Assembly (NCBI GenBank): GCA_026419785.1
Contig: JAODTK010003555.1
Location: 992,001 to 1,056,000 of the forward strand
Origin: Sclerodactyla briareus
Lineage: Eukaryota; Echinodermata; Holothuroidea; Dendrochirotida; Sclerodactylidae
Reading direction: 5' to 3'
Length of the DNA: 64,000 bases
In this document: in pieces, positions 10,796-21,725 of the stretch
Position numbering within the stretch: position 1 is the stretch's first letter
How the letters are laid out: every line of letters starts with the position of its first letter
Notes under the pieces: generated by a model
Databases searched by the model: none
What the model saw: the letters and a program-made list of their open reading frames with translations, nothing else
Told to the model about the DNA's origin: nothing
Made by a program: the position numbers and the translations under genes

Positions 10796-11214
10796 TACCT
10801 CCTAATGATATTTTCCTTAGGCGGGACTTCCTCAAGGTACGGGAATGTGTCGGCTACCGACCTCCGGCATTCGCTACCTGGGACAGAGGAACCTGTGAGC
10901 GCCGCCTGTCTACGAAGAATACCTACCGACGGCAGAGAAGAACCCAGTGAGATGGTCGGCGCTCGAAGAAGAAGGGACGTTCCCGAGCTGGGCCCCTTCC
11001 GGGGCCTGTGGCAGGTGCTTGTTAGCACCGTAAGTCCCACAGCCATGATCTCTGGTCACATTACCCTAAGAGCCGTCGGGCGGGCCGAGGTGCTCTCTCG
11101 ACTCGAGAGGCCGGCTCTGCTTGTCCTTTCCCTTCCCTCGGCGCCGGACCTGATGGGGTGTCTCCCCCGCAGGACGGTCCGGAGGTCCCGCATGTGAGGA
11201 GGTCGTGGGCCGAT
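10796..11214. other. GC-rich island sequence, no recognised gene
   Basis: GC-rich, nonrepetitive at this resolution. Overlapping frames on both strands (10805-11197 plus, 11056-11346 minus) stay open because of base composition. None shows a domain. Confidence 0.4.
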
Positions 11215-11665
11215 CAGGCGGGGCGGGCCTAGTTTGCGCGTCTTTGCCTGGTCCAGGCACGACTGTACGGTGGCGCCGGCCCTGCCGGTCCGAACGGGGT
11301 GGTCGTTACAACACCACACCTCGGGACGGCCCGGGGGTCCCGCCACGCAAGGTCGGGGCCGGCCCGAGGCCCGACCGTGGGTTTCGTTTACACCTCGGGA
11401 CGGGGCCCCCCCCCCGGTAGGTCCCTACAGGAGAGGTCGGGCCGGCCCAGCCGGGTCCGATCGGTGTGTGGTTACACCTCGGGACGGCCCGTGGGTCCCG
11501 ACAAGCTAGTCGGGGCCGGCCCAGCCAGGTCCGCACGGGGTGTCGTTACACCTCGGGACGGCCCGGGTCCCGACAAGCAAGGTCGGGGCCGGCCATGCCG
11601 GGTCCGATCGGGGGTGTTTTACACCTCCGACCAACACGCGTAGGTCCCGACGAGTGCGTTCCAAG
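11215..11665. repeat. GC-rich tandem repeat of about 74-84 bp, four to five copies
   Basis: Each unit carries TTACACCTCGGGACGGCCCG, then GGTCCCGACAAGC, then GTCGGGGCCGGCCCAGCC, then GGTCCG-ACGGGGTG. Unit starts are near 11316, 11388, 11474, 11548 and 11620; the last breaks off after CACCTC. The open frames on both strands here (11234-11643 plus, 11306-11536 minus) are translations of the repeat. CTCGGGACGGCCCGGGTCCC contains nested palindromes. Confidence 0.88.
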
Positions 11666-13289
11666 AATCCCACAGTCCCCGCTCAGCAACACCGCGATCC
11701 GGCGGGCCGGTACAGCAGCTCAAATAGCATCAGCACAACCAGCGCCAGGGGACCAGGGATCCATGGTACCAGGGATCGCTCCAAGCCCTACAGGCAACAG
11801 CCTACATCGTCTATATCCCCGGAAGGTCTCTGCTCGGATAGCGGCTAGGCAAAGAAGTTTACATTGGATACCCAAGCCGCGTATCCCTTCGGTGCGATGG
11901 TTCAAACCAGTTTCGCCCGGTTTAAGAGCGGCCGACTTTCCGGGGCCGTACGGCTTGACGCTCGACCCTCCCGGCCTCCTTCTAGGATGTTAGGCCGCGA
12001 CGGCCCCTCAGGAACTTCAGCGTTTTTTCCGGGCAAGAGGGGAGAAGCGACAAGACGCTCCCCGTACCCGAGTTTTCTCGGGAGGTCTCCGGTAGTACTA
12101 GGCAGTCCGTCCGAAACAGCCGCCGTAGCCTCCGGGAGTCTCTCTGTCATCATTGCGACTCAAGTGGAGCAGTGTTGTTCCTAACACCCATGAGCGGCGA
12201 GGCTATGAACCCGCCGGTAGTCGCTCGGGGGTCGGATTGGAACAACATCCTTGTTATTGTGCTCGTTGATCCCCCCCGATCAACCTAGAGCGAGACTTAG
12301 CGCTGGGCGGTCTCTTTTTTCGGCGAGGGACGTTGTTAAGTTCCCGCATCGCCAGAGAGACTGGTCTCGGTCCTCTCCGACATCGTTACTACGTTCGGGA
12401 CAGGCTTCACTACGCTGTCGCTAGTCAAGTGAACTCTATCGCGTTCTTTGGTCCGGTGGCCCTCCTCAGTCCATGGCCAGTCTGTCAAACTTGAGCGCGG
12501 GTGACTTAAGCCCGCACGGACAGCGCACAGGGCCCTGGTGACCAGCCCGTTGTTAAAGTTGCTTCAGTCAGCCAGCCATCGCGGGCCAGGGCCTCCTCGC
12601 AGGATATTTCGAAGAAGTGCGGCTAGCGGGACTGAATACATTAAGTCCTGAAGGGAGCCGACTTGGAGGGAGCCTTTCACCAAGTCCACGTCGGACCGTA
12701 TACGCGTCCTCCCTAGACTAGGACGCCGTCGGGTCAGCGGCGGTGTTTGCTGCGGCCGCCCCGAGCGCCACCCTGCCATAGTCGGATCTCTTTCAAGAGA
12801 AATCCGCGGCTCGCGGAGGCCACATGTTGCGAAAGACTACTAGTGTCGCAGGCGATGGACTCTTTCTAGCCTGGCCCCCCCCCCGGGCGGGCGCACCGGG
12901 GCGGATTTGCAGCGCCACTATCTAGCGAGCAGTACAGCATCCCTGCACAGTCGAGGACCAGGGCCGTTTTTCCGGTCAGGGTCGGGGCTTCCACGCGTAC
13001 TGCTTCCGGGGAGAGACTAGCAGTTGGCCTACCTTCCCATCTGGTATCTACCATGCCCACTCTCCCGCTCACCCCTCCGTAAGCCGAGACGCTATAGGCT
13101 CGCCTACTAGACGCTTACTGAAATAGGGGGCTCAACGACGGAAACGTGGCCGGCATTAACGCCGGAGTTTTGCTGGGGGCTACCGTCTCGCCTTTAGCCT
13201 ACTTGACTATCAGCCATTCTCGCCGACGTCCTCTTCTCTGCTGAGTAAGGTCTCGTCCTCATCTTCTCTTCTCGTGGACCCTATTACCT
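11666..13289. other. GC-rich island core, no gene or repeat recognised
   Basis: About 1.6 kb of GC-rich sequence. Frames up to 175 codons (11466-11993) occur on both strands without recognisable domains, as expected where stop codons are rare. Short palindromes such as CCCCCCCGATCAACC near 12270 and a poly-C tract at 12875-12885 are present. I find no 18S, 5.8S or 28S rRNA core sequence. Confidence 0.4.
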
Positions 13290-13790
13290 TCTTTGGCGCA
13301 TTGATCAACACCTTCACTTCGCACTCGCTTTATCCCCGAAGCCAGCACGTTTCGCTCGTCGACCCGACCTGTCCGCTAGTGAACCCAGACCCATACGGCC
13401 CGTTTCCCGGAGCAGCCGTCTCACCCGGAGGTACCGTGCTCGCTGCGCCTCTCTGCCGTCTACTTCCTTGGACCCAACGTTCTTACTTCTTCTATGCAGT
13501 CATCACCTTCGCATCTGACGCGCTTTCCCCAGCCATCACGGTACGCTCGATCGACCCCCTGTCCGCTGAATAGACAGAACCCACGGACCGTTTACGGAGC
13601 AGCCGTCTCACCCCGGGTAGCCGTGCTCTCTGCAGACGCCATGCCGCGACTTACTCCGTGGCCCCATGTCTTTCTTCCTCCAACGCAGTCATCAACCTTC
13701 ACTCGACAACGTTTTGCCTAAGTCCACACGTTCGCTTCGAACCGAACCCGCCCCGTTCTCTGAGAGACAGGCCGTCTGTCCCATTGCGGA
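13290..13790. repeat. Tandem repeat of about 195 bp, two and a half copies
   Basis: The block ATCA-CACCTTCAC-TCG-A-CGC-TT recurs near 13300, 13500 and 13692, followed each time by CCC(C)-AGCCA-CACG and CGCTCG-TCGACC. The block GGAGCAGCCGTCTCACCC, then GGTACCGTGCTC or GGTAGCCGTGCTCTCTGC, occurs at about 13410 and 13595. The period is 192-197 bp. Coding-like frames on the plus strand follow the repeat and are not genes. Confidence 0.75.
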
Positions 13791-13959
13791 AAAAAGCTAA
13801 CCACCGGCTTCCCCGAGGTAGCCTGTGCTCCCTAAACCAGCCGGCCCTGTTACAGACCCGGCTAGGCCGGAACCCCGTGTACAGCGGAGTGCCACGGTGG
13901 TGGGGCTTCCTTGTTTTCCTAGCCGGGACGACTTGTCTCCCTAGAGCCCTCCAGAAGGC

Positions 13960-14800
13960 GGGTCTCCCGTCATAGCCGTGAAAACCGTCTCTCCCCGTCC
14001 CGTCCCTTCCCAAACCGGGTCTGCCCTCACGGAGCCGTGGGTATGCTCTCCATAGCCGTGAACCGTCTCTGTCGGCCGTCTCGAGCCGTTTTTGTCGACC
14101 TTTTTTTCGTTCGACCTCTCCGGGGCTGTGTCCGGACTTCTCTCGGCCCTCCTGACTACAGAATTGGCTCTCCCGAGCCCGATGGTCGGCCTTCCCCGTT
14201 TTTTCCTTCCGTGGTCTGACTCTACACCGCCTGGCCTACGGGCTCCTCTCCGGCCGAGGGTTAGCCCCACCGCCCCCTCCGGAGCCTTCTCCCCTTCTCC
14301 GACGCTCCTATCCCGAGCAAGCCTCCCGAGCCGCGGTTCGACTTTTCCGTCTCTCTGGAGCCGCGGTTCGACTCTTCAAGCCATCCGAGCCAGCTCCCCT
14401 GTGCAGCGGTTCGCTCATCCCGGGCTTGGCATAGCGGAGCCCGACGCTTCCTGCCCTCCTTGTGATAATCGGGCTACAGAGCCGTAGGATCGTACCCGCC
14501 ACTCACCAGAGCATTTATCAGACTCTTCCCTGCCCTCCTGGGTGAGATCAGCTCTACCGATCCCGAGGATCGACCTGCCACTCTTCTGCCGGCGTCCCTT
14601 TGTCATCGATCCCCCTGGGTTGGTTCATCCCGCGCTTCCATAGCCGTAGTCCGACTCTCCCTTCCTTCCTATGTGAGGTCGGCCACCGAGCAGAGGATCG
14701 GGCCCTGCCGACCTACTTCTGCCCTCCTGAGCCAGAGCGCCTCTCCCGAGCCCGTGGGTGTGGGCTCACCCGTGATCCGACCCTTCTGTCCCTCCCGTGC
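13960..14800 (+). repeat. Pyrimidine-rich degenerate 35-45-bp subrepeats
   Basis: Blocks such as GAGCCGCGGTTCGACT (twice, near 14329 and 14360), GAGCCGTAGGATCG, GAGCCCGATGGTCGG, ATCCCGAGGATCGACC and ATAGCCGTAGTCCGACT recur, each followed by a CTTCCCT-rich run. The plus strand is strongly C+T-biased across 13.2-14.9 kb. Such skew and subrepeats are typical of transcribed external spacers. The strand given assumes transcription of the pyrimidine-rich strand, as in 5' ETS, which is an inference. Confidence 0.55.
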
Positions 14801-15459
14801 CAGATTGGTGTTACTCCCAACCTGCGGTCCGCATGCCGCGCCTCCTACCCCTTCCTACCTTCGCACCAGGTCAGCTCTTTCGAGGCGGTGGTCGACCCCA
14901 CGTCGTTCCCGTGGGGTTTTTAGGTTCACACGTCAAGAGACTTTACCTCTGCAAAAACCCCGTCGGAATGCTATCCCGGTTGGAGGCGTCAGGTGTGGGT
15001 GTCCGGTGCGTCCGCACCGTACTGGGTGAAAACGATTGTTCGTATCGTTACAGCACTCAACTCTTCTTCGTATGTAGTCAGCTTTTCACTCCGGCATCGA
15101 AGGCTTCCTCATCCGGGGGATAGAGAGCGCGCAAGGCGCATATCTCTGAGCGGGTTTTCGCGCGGGTTCTCAATTGCCACTAAACCCCGTTGCAAACACC
15201 GCGAGCCTGAGAGTCGGCCCTCCTCGTTCATCCCGAGCTACGCTTCCTTCTCGAAGACGTATCGGCGCGCCGTGGGGTTTAACCACACATTCGTTTCATC
15301 TGCTTCTCCAACATCTCGGCCAAGCCGGCAACGAGGCTGCTCGGCATCCTACAACCCGACCAACAACGTCCCTGTTCGTGATGGCACGGACCCTCCTCCA
15401 GTGGCCCTGTGTGCTAGTCTGGTGCAAATTGCCCTATTGGGTACGTTTAGTAATTAATA
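14801..15459. other. End of GC-rich island, no gene recognised
   Basis: Overlapping open frames (14797-15123, 14993-15457, 15174-15623) reflect low stop frequency. The C+T bias fades after about 15000. A TACCTGGTTGAT-type 18S start was looked for and not seen. Confidence 0.4.
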
Positions 15460-15765
15460 GATTTCCACAAAACTTCTGGTTTGGTGATCGTGAACTACGA
15501 ATACTTACCCCATATTGGACGTACCCACCCTACCGTCCCACTTCCGGGCCTCAACGGGGCGTCCTCCTCGTCGGATCTCTGGCCTTCTCCTCAATCCCTG
15601 GACGCCTCTGCCTTGGAAAATAGAATGACGTAGGTGCCAGCCCGGACTACTGTACAAAGTGCCATATGTTCAATGGGCGCGGGTGGGGTGCCAAAGTGCA
15701 ATATGTGTTAAGTTTCGTAGTTCACAGATTCAAAAACCAGGTTAATTTTTGTAGAGTTCACCTCA
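15460..15765. repeat. Right flank: palindromic structure with inverted arms
   Basis: 15460-15540 and 15676-15765 are reverse complements of each other: shared strings include CGTAGTTCAC, CCAATATGGGGTAAGT against GCAATATGTGTTAAGT, GGTAGGGTGGGTACG against GGGTGGGGTGCC, and AAACCAG. Between them 15616-15675 matches the inner block of the left flank (9579-9640) in reverse. The right end is therefore either an inverted terminal repeat of the 6.3-kb island plus an extra arm, or a foldback element of about 305 bp of which the left flank is a second partial copy. Confidence 0.7.
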
Positions 15766-15890
15766 AACAAAAACTCTTGAATGAAAAACTCCCAAATTCT
15801 GTGAATTGGTCCAGTGGGGGAAGGAGGGGAAGGGAGAGAGGTGGTGGCAGGACAGTATTATTCGCTCTCTGACCCGTCCTTTTTTCACAG

Positions 15891-16015
15891 TTAAATTTTC
15901 GACTCTGCAAGCTTTCTACGGTCCTCTGAATCTACTTGAATTGCCGGGCGATGTTCGGCCGCTTCAACAGTCGTTCTATAATGCGTACCATGAACTGATT
16001 CCTAAGGCTCCTTGA
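15891..16015 (+). CDS. Possible terminal exon, unknown product (weak)
   Basis: A pyrimidine tract ending in TTTTTTCACAG precedes an open stretch of about 42 codons that ends at TGA (16013-16015). It begins VKFSTLQAFYGP and ends with HELIPKAP. Its composition is protein-like, unlike most frames here, but no family is recognised and no upstream exon has been found. The open frame continues back to 15806 through the pyrimidine tract. It could be chance; the acceptor-like sequence is the main argument. Confidence 0.2.
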
Positions 16016-16329
16016 TTTAGCAGCAGGCTAGCCAGCTGTAACCAACTGTTTCACTATCTCAATCAATTGGTAATTCCTCCTACATACTACCGTATAGTCA
16101 CCATTCTGGGTCGTGAATCTATGCGGCCATGGCGCCAAAAAAAAAATGTCAGGTGTCTGCATAGTGTTTAGAGCTTTTGGGGACTGCTTCATGCTTGGTG
16201 TTTTTGAGAGCCACCGTAAAGTGATCCCAAAGATTTGTCGCAAAAATACACCTCGAATTCTGGTGTTCCTCTTAGTAGTGCGCAGCAATCGGTGAATGAA
16301 TCTTCACAAACGCCGGTATAAACCTTATT
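16016..16329. other. No gene recognised
   Basis: Short overlapping frames on both strands (16028-16288 minus, 16113-16295 plus) show no motif. An A8 tract lies near 16138. Confidence 0.4.
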
Positions 16330-18350
16330 ATTGAAATTTCGGCGGTGACCTAGGAAGACACCTTAGCGACCAGTGTACCTCTACATGAGCTCGCCCTATG
16401 GCGCCTTATAGTGCTGTGCAATGAGCTCTCCTAGAATATGTAACGAGGCCTCACTCTACAGTCGATCATCTAAGGCCTGGATTGAGTAGTAGTGCTGATC
16501 TCTACAATTAGTTCATCCTATGTCCGCTAAATTAATGTACATGCACCGCCTGACAATTAACTCATCTAGGGCCCCTAGATTGAAGTATATACCACAAGCT
16601 CCACAATGAGCTCATCCTATGCCCTGGTATTAGGTACAAGGCTGTAGCTCTACCATAGCTCATCTCATGATCCCTGATTTTGTAAAAGGCCATCTATACA
16701 ATACACTTCATCCAGGGACCCTGGATTGAGTAGTAGACTGCAGCCTAACGCTGAGCTCACCTATGGCCCCTGGATTATGTACAAGTCTGTAGCTCTAACC
16801 ATGGGCTCCTCTCATGATCTATGGAGTTCTACAGCTCCGCTCTAACGATAAACTCATCCAGGGACCCTGGATTGAGTAGTAGAGACTGCAGCTCTACGAT
16901 GAGCTCATCATCCGATGCCCCTGGATTATTGTACAAGCTGTAGCTCTACCATGAGCTCATCTCATGATCCCTGGATTTTGTACAAGGCTCCAGCTCTACG
17001 ATAAACTCAGCCAGTACCCTGGATTGATAGTTGACTGCAGCTCTACAATGAACTCATCCTAAGGCCCCTGGAAGATTTTTTTTACAAAGCTCCTGCTCCA
17101 AACAAATCATTCTAGGGGCCCTTAGATTATGTCCAAGGTCCCCATCTTTTACCAAGAACTCATTATATGGTCACTGAATTCTGTACAAGGCCTAGCTCTA
17201 CAATAAGCTCATCCTGGGCCCCTGGCTTGAGTAGTACTGTAGCTTCTACGAGACTCATCCTGGTCCCTGATTATGTACAAGGCTGTAACTCTACCAGAGC
17301 TCATCTCATGATCTCTGGCTTTTGTCAAGGCTCCAGCTCTACATAAACTCAATCCAGGGACCCTGGATTGAGTAGCAGAATGCAGCCCTACGATGAGCTC
17401 ATCCTATGGGCCCCTTGGATGATGGTACAGTCTGGTACTCTATCCATGAGCTCAACATGATCTCTGGATTTTGTACAAGGTTCAAGCAGGGACCGGTGAT
17501 TGGTAGTAGACTTGCAGCTCTACCATGAGCGACTACTATGTCTCTTGATCATGTAAAATGCCCTTGCTCTTGTGGTGCTCAGTCCTAAGGCCTTGTCGAT
17601 TTAGTGTAGGCTGCAGCTGTACCTGATCGCGGAATCCTATGGCCCGGGATTATGTACTTATGTACAATGCCGCACGCTACCATAGCCTTTCTCCCCTGGC
17701 TCAGGGCTCCTGGATTTGTACAAGACCCCAGCACTGCTGAGAATTCCTCAATGGTCCCTGAATTATGTACACAGGCCCCAGCTCTACGGAAGCTCCTCCT
17801 TTAGGCCCCTGGATTGATATAGAATGTACTCTAATGATGAGCCTCATCCTTTGCCCCTGTATTATGTACAAGGCTGTTAGTCTACCAGAGCTCATCTCAT
17901 GATCCCTGGATTTTGTACAAGGTCCTAATAGCGTATTCCATGGCCCCTGGTTGAGTAGTAAGACGTAGCTCTAACCATTATTAATCCTATAGTCTCTGAT
18001 CATGTGAAAACGCCCTAGCTCTTGTAGGAAGCTCATTCCTAGGGCTTGTATTTGAGTATAGGCTTGCAGCTCTACGATGAGCTCAGCGTATGTCCCTGAT
18101 TTATGTAGATTTGTTACAAGGCTTCCCAGTTCTACCATGAGCTTCATCTCTTAGCCCCTGAATTTTGAGATTTTTTTTCACATGCTCCCGCTCCACTCTT
18201 TGATAAGTCCTAGGCCCTTGGATTAGTACAAGGCCCCATCTCTACCAAGAACCGTATATGGTCCCCTGAATCATTGTACAGTCCCAGCTCCACAATTACC
18301 TCTCCATAAGCCCCTGTATTGAGTAGTAGGCTGCAGCTCTACCAGCTATT
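16330..18350. repeat. 50-bp satellite with A-B-C higher-order structure
   Basis: About 40 monomers of roughly 50 bp, each centred on CCCTGGATT and ending in the palindrome ATGAGCTCAT. Three types alternate: A has GAGTAGTAGACTGCAGCTCT, B has ATGTACAAGGCTGTAGCTCT, C has TTTGTACAAGGCTCCAGCTC. The order A-B-C repeats at about 16710-16860, 16860-17010, 17220-17355 and 17355-17480, a period near 150 bp. A variant block with GATTTTTTTTACA and CTGCTCCA occurs at 17070 and again at 18170, about 1.1 kb apart. Copies are diverged and indel-rich. Confidence 0.93.
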
Positions 18351-18439
18351 TCACGATCTTTTGTTTTGATTCGCCTCTTTATAGATTGCTTATCAAGTTT
18401 TTTTCCTAACGCGAGAGATATACCACACTTTCACATTCA

Positions 18440-20165
18440 GTTTTCCACTGTTCCTGATCTGATGTTTGTTTTCTAGCAGCCCTAGGGGCCTGCTCTTGTG
18501 TCTACTCACTGGCGCTGAGTCCATAGCAAACCAATTTGCCGATTTCTTGACTGGCAATATTGTTCATTCGAGAATCCTTGATATCTTCACGGTTTACATG
18601 TACTACCTGAAAGCTGATTCTCCATAGACGTTTGTCTGCAATTTCTGAACTATCAACTGTTGAGGTTCGACCAAAGGTATAGGGCGACTCCTGCTAAAAC
18701 TTGAAACTCTGATCGATGTGCCGACCCCTTTCTGATGTCATGCTTTAGATGTACTCGGTCTGTAATAAATGATATTGTAAACCAGTTCTCTCAAATGGCG
18801 TCATGCTCCAGGTTGACGATGGGCAGGTTGTTCCATTCATGAGAAGGAGAAGGGTCTCGACAGGAACGATCTCCAAAGTTTAGTCCAGTAAGTCTTGCCT
18901 TCTGTCAAAAGTTATTGAGCGCTGCGTTTGTTTGCTGCTGAGCCAATATTAGACGACAACACCTCATTTGCCTTTCAGTCTGCCTATCATCCGAATAGTG
19001 GTACCGAAACTGATCTTCTTAGGGTGCAAACAAACCTACTCCTGGCCATTGATGTAACAAAGAATGGTTTTAAATCCTCTGGATACAGTGCAGCTATTTG
19101 ATACCATCGCTCAAACATCATTATGAAACGTCTGAAGGATCGCCTACGCGGTGTGTGGCACTGCATTCTTGTGGCTACCGTCGTATTTATCTGGTAGAAC
19201 CGGGGTCTGTAATAATGCATAATAAGGAAATCAGTTCCACCAGCCAGAAGTTAAAGTTGGTCCCACAGGGTTCGGTACTGGGCCCCTTGTTGGGATACTT
19301 TCTATACTGGTCCCATCCGCGACATCATCTCGTCCCATGTATTGGAACACATGATTTACGAGGATGACACACAGATGTATTGTTCGTTACAACCGTCAGA
19401 ACATCTTGAGGCAGTTCAAAGATTCGAACAATGTTGTTCTTGACCATCATCAATTGGGCTGGAGAATCAACTAGCTGAAAATCTCAATGAGTCAAAATCG
19501 AAATGATTCATTTCAACTCCGATTTTGTGAGAGTCTCCCCTCTTGATTCTGTGCGAATTGGAGACTCTTTGATCCAGCCTGTCGCCCCTGGCCTAGAAAT
19601 CTTGGGTGTTGTTCGATCAGCACATGAACTTCAAAGAAACATTACTCGTAACATGTGTCGCACTGGCTGGTATGGCGTTCTACCTGGAAAAGCTACGTAA
19701 TTCGTGGATCAGGAAAAATGGCGAGGGAAGTTGCTGCCGGATGTCACACGTTGTCAACCAGGGCCAACATATTACACCTGTGCTGGCAAACCTCAATGCT
19801 CTTCCTATTCGGCCCGATTCCTTCAAGATATATTTGCTTATGTATAGGATATCATGGCACAGCTCCGGTTTCTTATAGAACATTGACGCCCCGTATCAGC
19901 CTTCCGCACATTACTGTCATCGTCACATCATCTGTACCCAAGGCCAAGGCGAATGACAAAAAAACGTATATGGAGAGCGAATGTTCTACGGGCCGGACCT
20001 TCTATGTGGAATGCCTCCCAACAAACATTTGCATGTCACCAAGTGTGTGATCCTTCAAGTCTCGGGTCAAAGCCAACCTTTACGCCATTTGCGTACCCTT
20101 CTTAGGATTTCTTCTTAGCGCTCGCAGCGCTATACAAATACTGAGTGTATTATTATTATTATGAT
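18440..20165 (+). mobile_element. L2/CR1-type LINE, 5'-truncated and frameshifted
   Basis: This is the 3' part of a non-LTR retrotransposon reverse transcriptase, broken by several frameshifts and stops. Recognisable in order: KVIERC near 18910, FQSAYHPNSGTETDLLRV near 18967, VPQGSVLGPLL from 19260, the catalytic-box remnant YEDDTQMY at 19357-19380 (YADD is usual, so the second residue is altered), LPIRPDSFKIYLLMYR near 19802, HGTAPVSY near 19855, and ACHQV-type C-terminal remnants near 20030. The 3' end, AGCGCTATACAAATA followed by TTATTATTATT, is typical of L2/CR1 elements. It lacks the endonuclease region. It is almost certainly inactive. Confidence 0.9.
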
Positions 20166-21599
20166 GAGTATTAGTATAAATTACTAATTTGAAGTTTGCT
20201 GACACAACTTTGAGGGACGTTATGGTTACGAAAATCAAGAACAAATGTGGTCTCGATGTATGGGCATTATCAATATTATGCGGAATGAAGCCAAAGAAAT
20301 GTTTATTACTGGCCCTGAATCTCTTCCTCTACATCATGATTATGATAAGGGGAGAATGATTTATATTCCGCCACAGTGATTTTCTTATTTCTAGTCCTCT
20401 ATCTAGTTGTTTACCTCAGCATGAAAAGACTCACAAACACACAAACACACACACAGCAAGCAGTATCGTTCCTGCATCTACTAGAGGCTGTACAACAATT
20501 TATATGTTGATCATGTCAGACTCGATCAAAGCTTTATCGTTGGCATTGGACAAAATTTCAGATTCAAATCACAATGAAATATCGGGACTGGGTCACAACC
20601 CAGAGTTGGTTAAACTTGTGAGTGAGGGACCATTTGAATCTCAGCCCCAGAATATGCTCGGGGGGAAAGCAACCCGAACGAAAGATTGTGTGTTTTAAAT
20701 TCGGGTTGTTACGAGCCAGCGGAAACTTCATGATAGAGAATACATCTGTTTTCCGACAATCCTTATTTTGTCTGGAGTCAAAGTTAATAATTTGGGCAAT
20801 TGTCAGGAGTCAGATTTACATAATTGCGGCAAAATTTCCCAATTTTGGCAGAGATTCAACAAAAGGTGTGGAGAATGAGAAATATTTGGGCCTGACAGAA
20901 GTTGAAGCCATTTGAGGCTTCCAGAGGTTCACTCTTAGCCAGGGTCATTGCAGCCTTTCGCGAACGTTACTGCATCATGTTATCAGAAGCCTACCCCCCA
21001 CCTCTAAGACCTAGTGATACCTCCTTAGTTTGAGATAGTGCTCGCCAACAATGCATTGTTTATGTTAAGACGTTGGAATTTCAACACCTGTGGTACTGTA
21101 TTAGGTAGGAATGCGTGGGCTGGGGACAATATGGTGGTATGGCGTACAGGGGGGGGGGGGAGGGGGTCTGATTGATACAGGTGATGGGGGGGGACTTCAG
21201 TCCAATGCCCCTTCAACTATGGATATATCAGTCGCCAGTTGAACCAGAACTATGAAAATGTGGTATTAACCAGGGTGCGGCTGGAACGTTACATGGTTTC
21301 ATCGGAGCTTTGATGACTCTAACTCTGGAGGAATAGTTGGCGCTTTCATCTCAAAACAAGGCTTCTACCCCCACCCCCTCCCCCCCACCTTTGCAGAGCC
21401 GAGTCACAGAGGCCTCCGCCTCGAATATCTTAGCATCTGAACGCAAACAGTTGCCAAACAACCAGGCCTTAACACGGGTGCAAATTTGTGACAGTTGAGT
21501 AGTCCATGGGTTTGCTGGACGTTAGCTGATTCAGTAGGACTACAATATTTCACATGATTCGCTTACCCCTATTCGGGACCAGCACCCCACCCAAATACC
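20166..21599. other. No gene recognised; small CA microsatellite and G tract
   Basis: A short CACA-rich microsatellite lies at 20430-20458 and a poly-G tract at 21148-21172. Plus-strand frames 20504-20698 and 20622-20915 overlap and carry no domain. No conserved element has been matched within the window. Confidence 0.4.
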
Positions 21600-21725
21600 A
21601 ACAACATTGGCAATAACACAAAGGTTTGGGACAGTCACCCATTTGTCCTTCTCATATTGCCAGGCAAAGCATCTAGAATTTGATGATTCTGGGCATTGAT
21701 TCCGCACAAAATTGTCCACCAACAG
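21600..21725. repeat. Dispersed repeat fragment (partner at 1535-1640)
   Basis: CATTGGCAATAACACAAAGG, TCACCC, TGTCCTTCTCAT, TTGCCAGG and CAAAATTGTCCACC appear in the same order as at 1535-1640. Confidence 0.55.

Noticed and set aside
11215..12184. Plus-strand frames up to 175 codons and minus-strand counterparts in the GC island
   Set aside because: Open on both strands at once because of GC content and tandem repeats; no domain.
10205..15459. Search for 18S, 5.8S or 28S rRNA genes near the GC island
   Set aside because: No recognisable rRNA core or gene start was found, so no rRNA feature is called.
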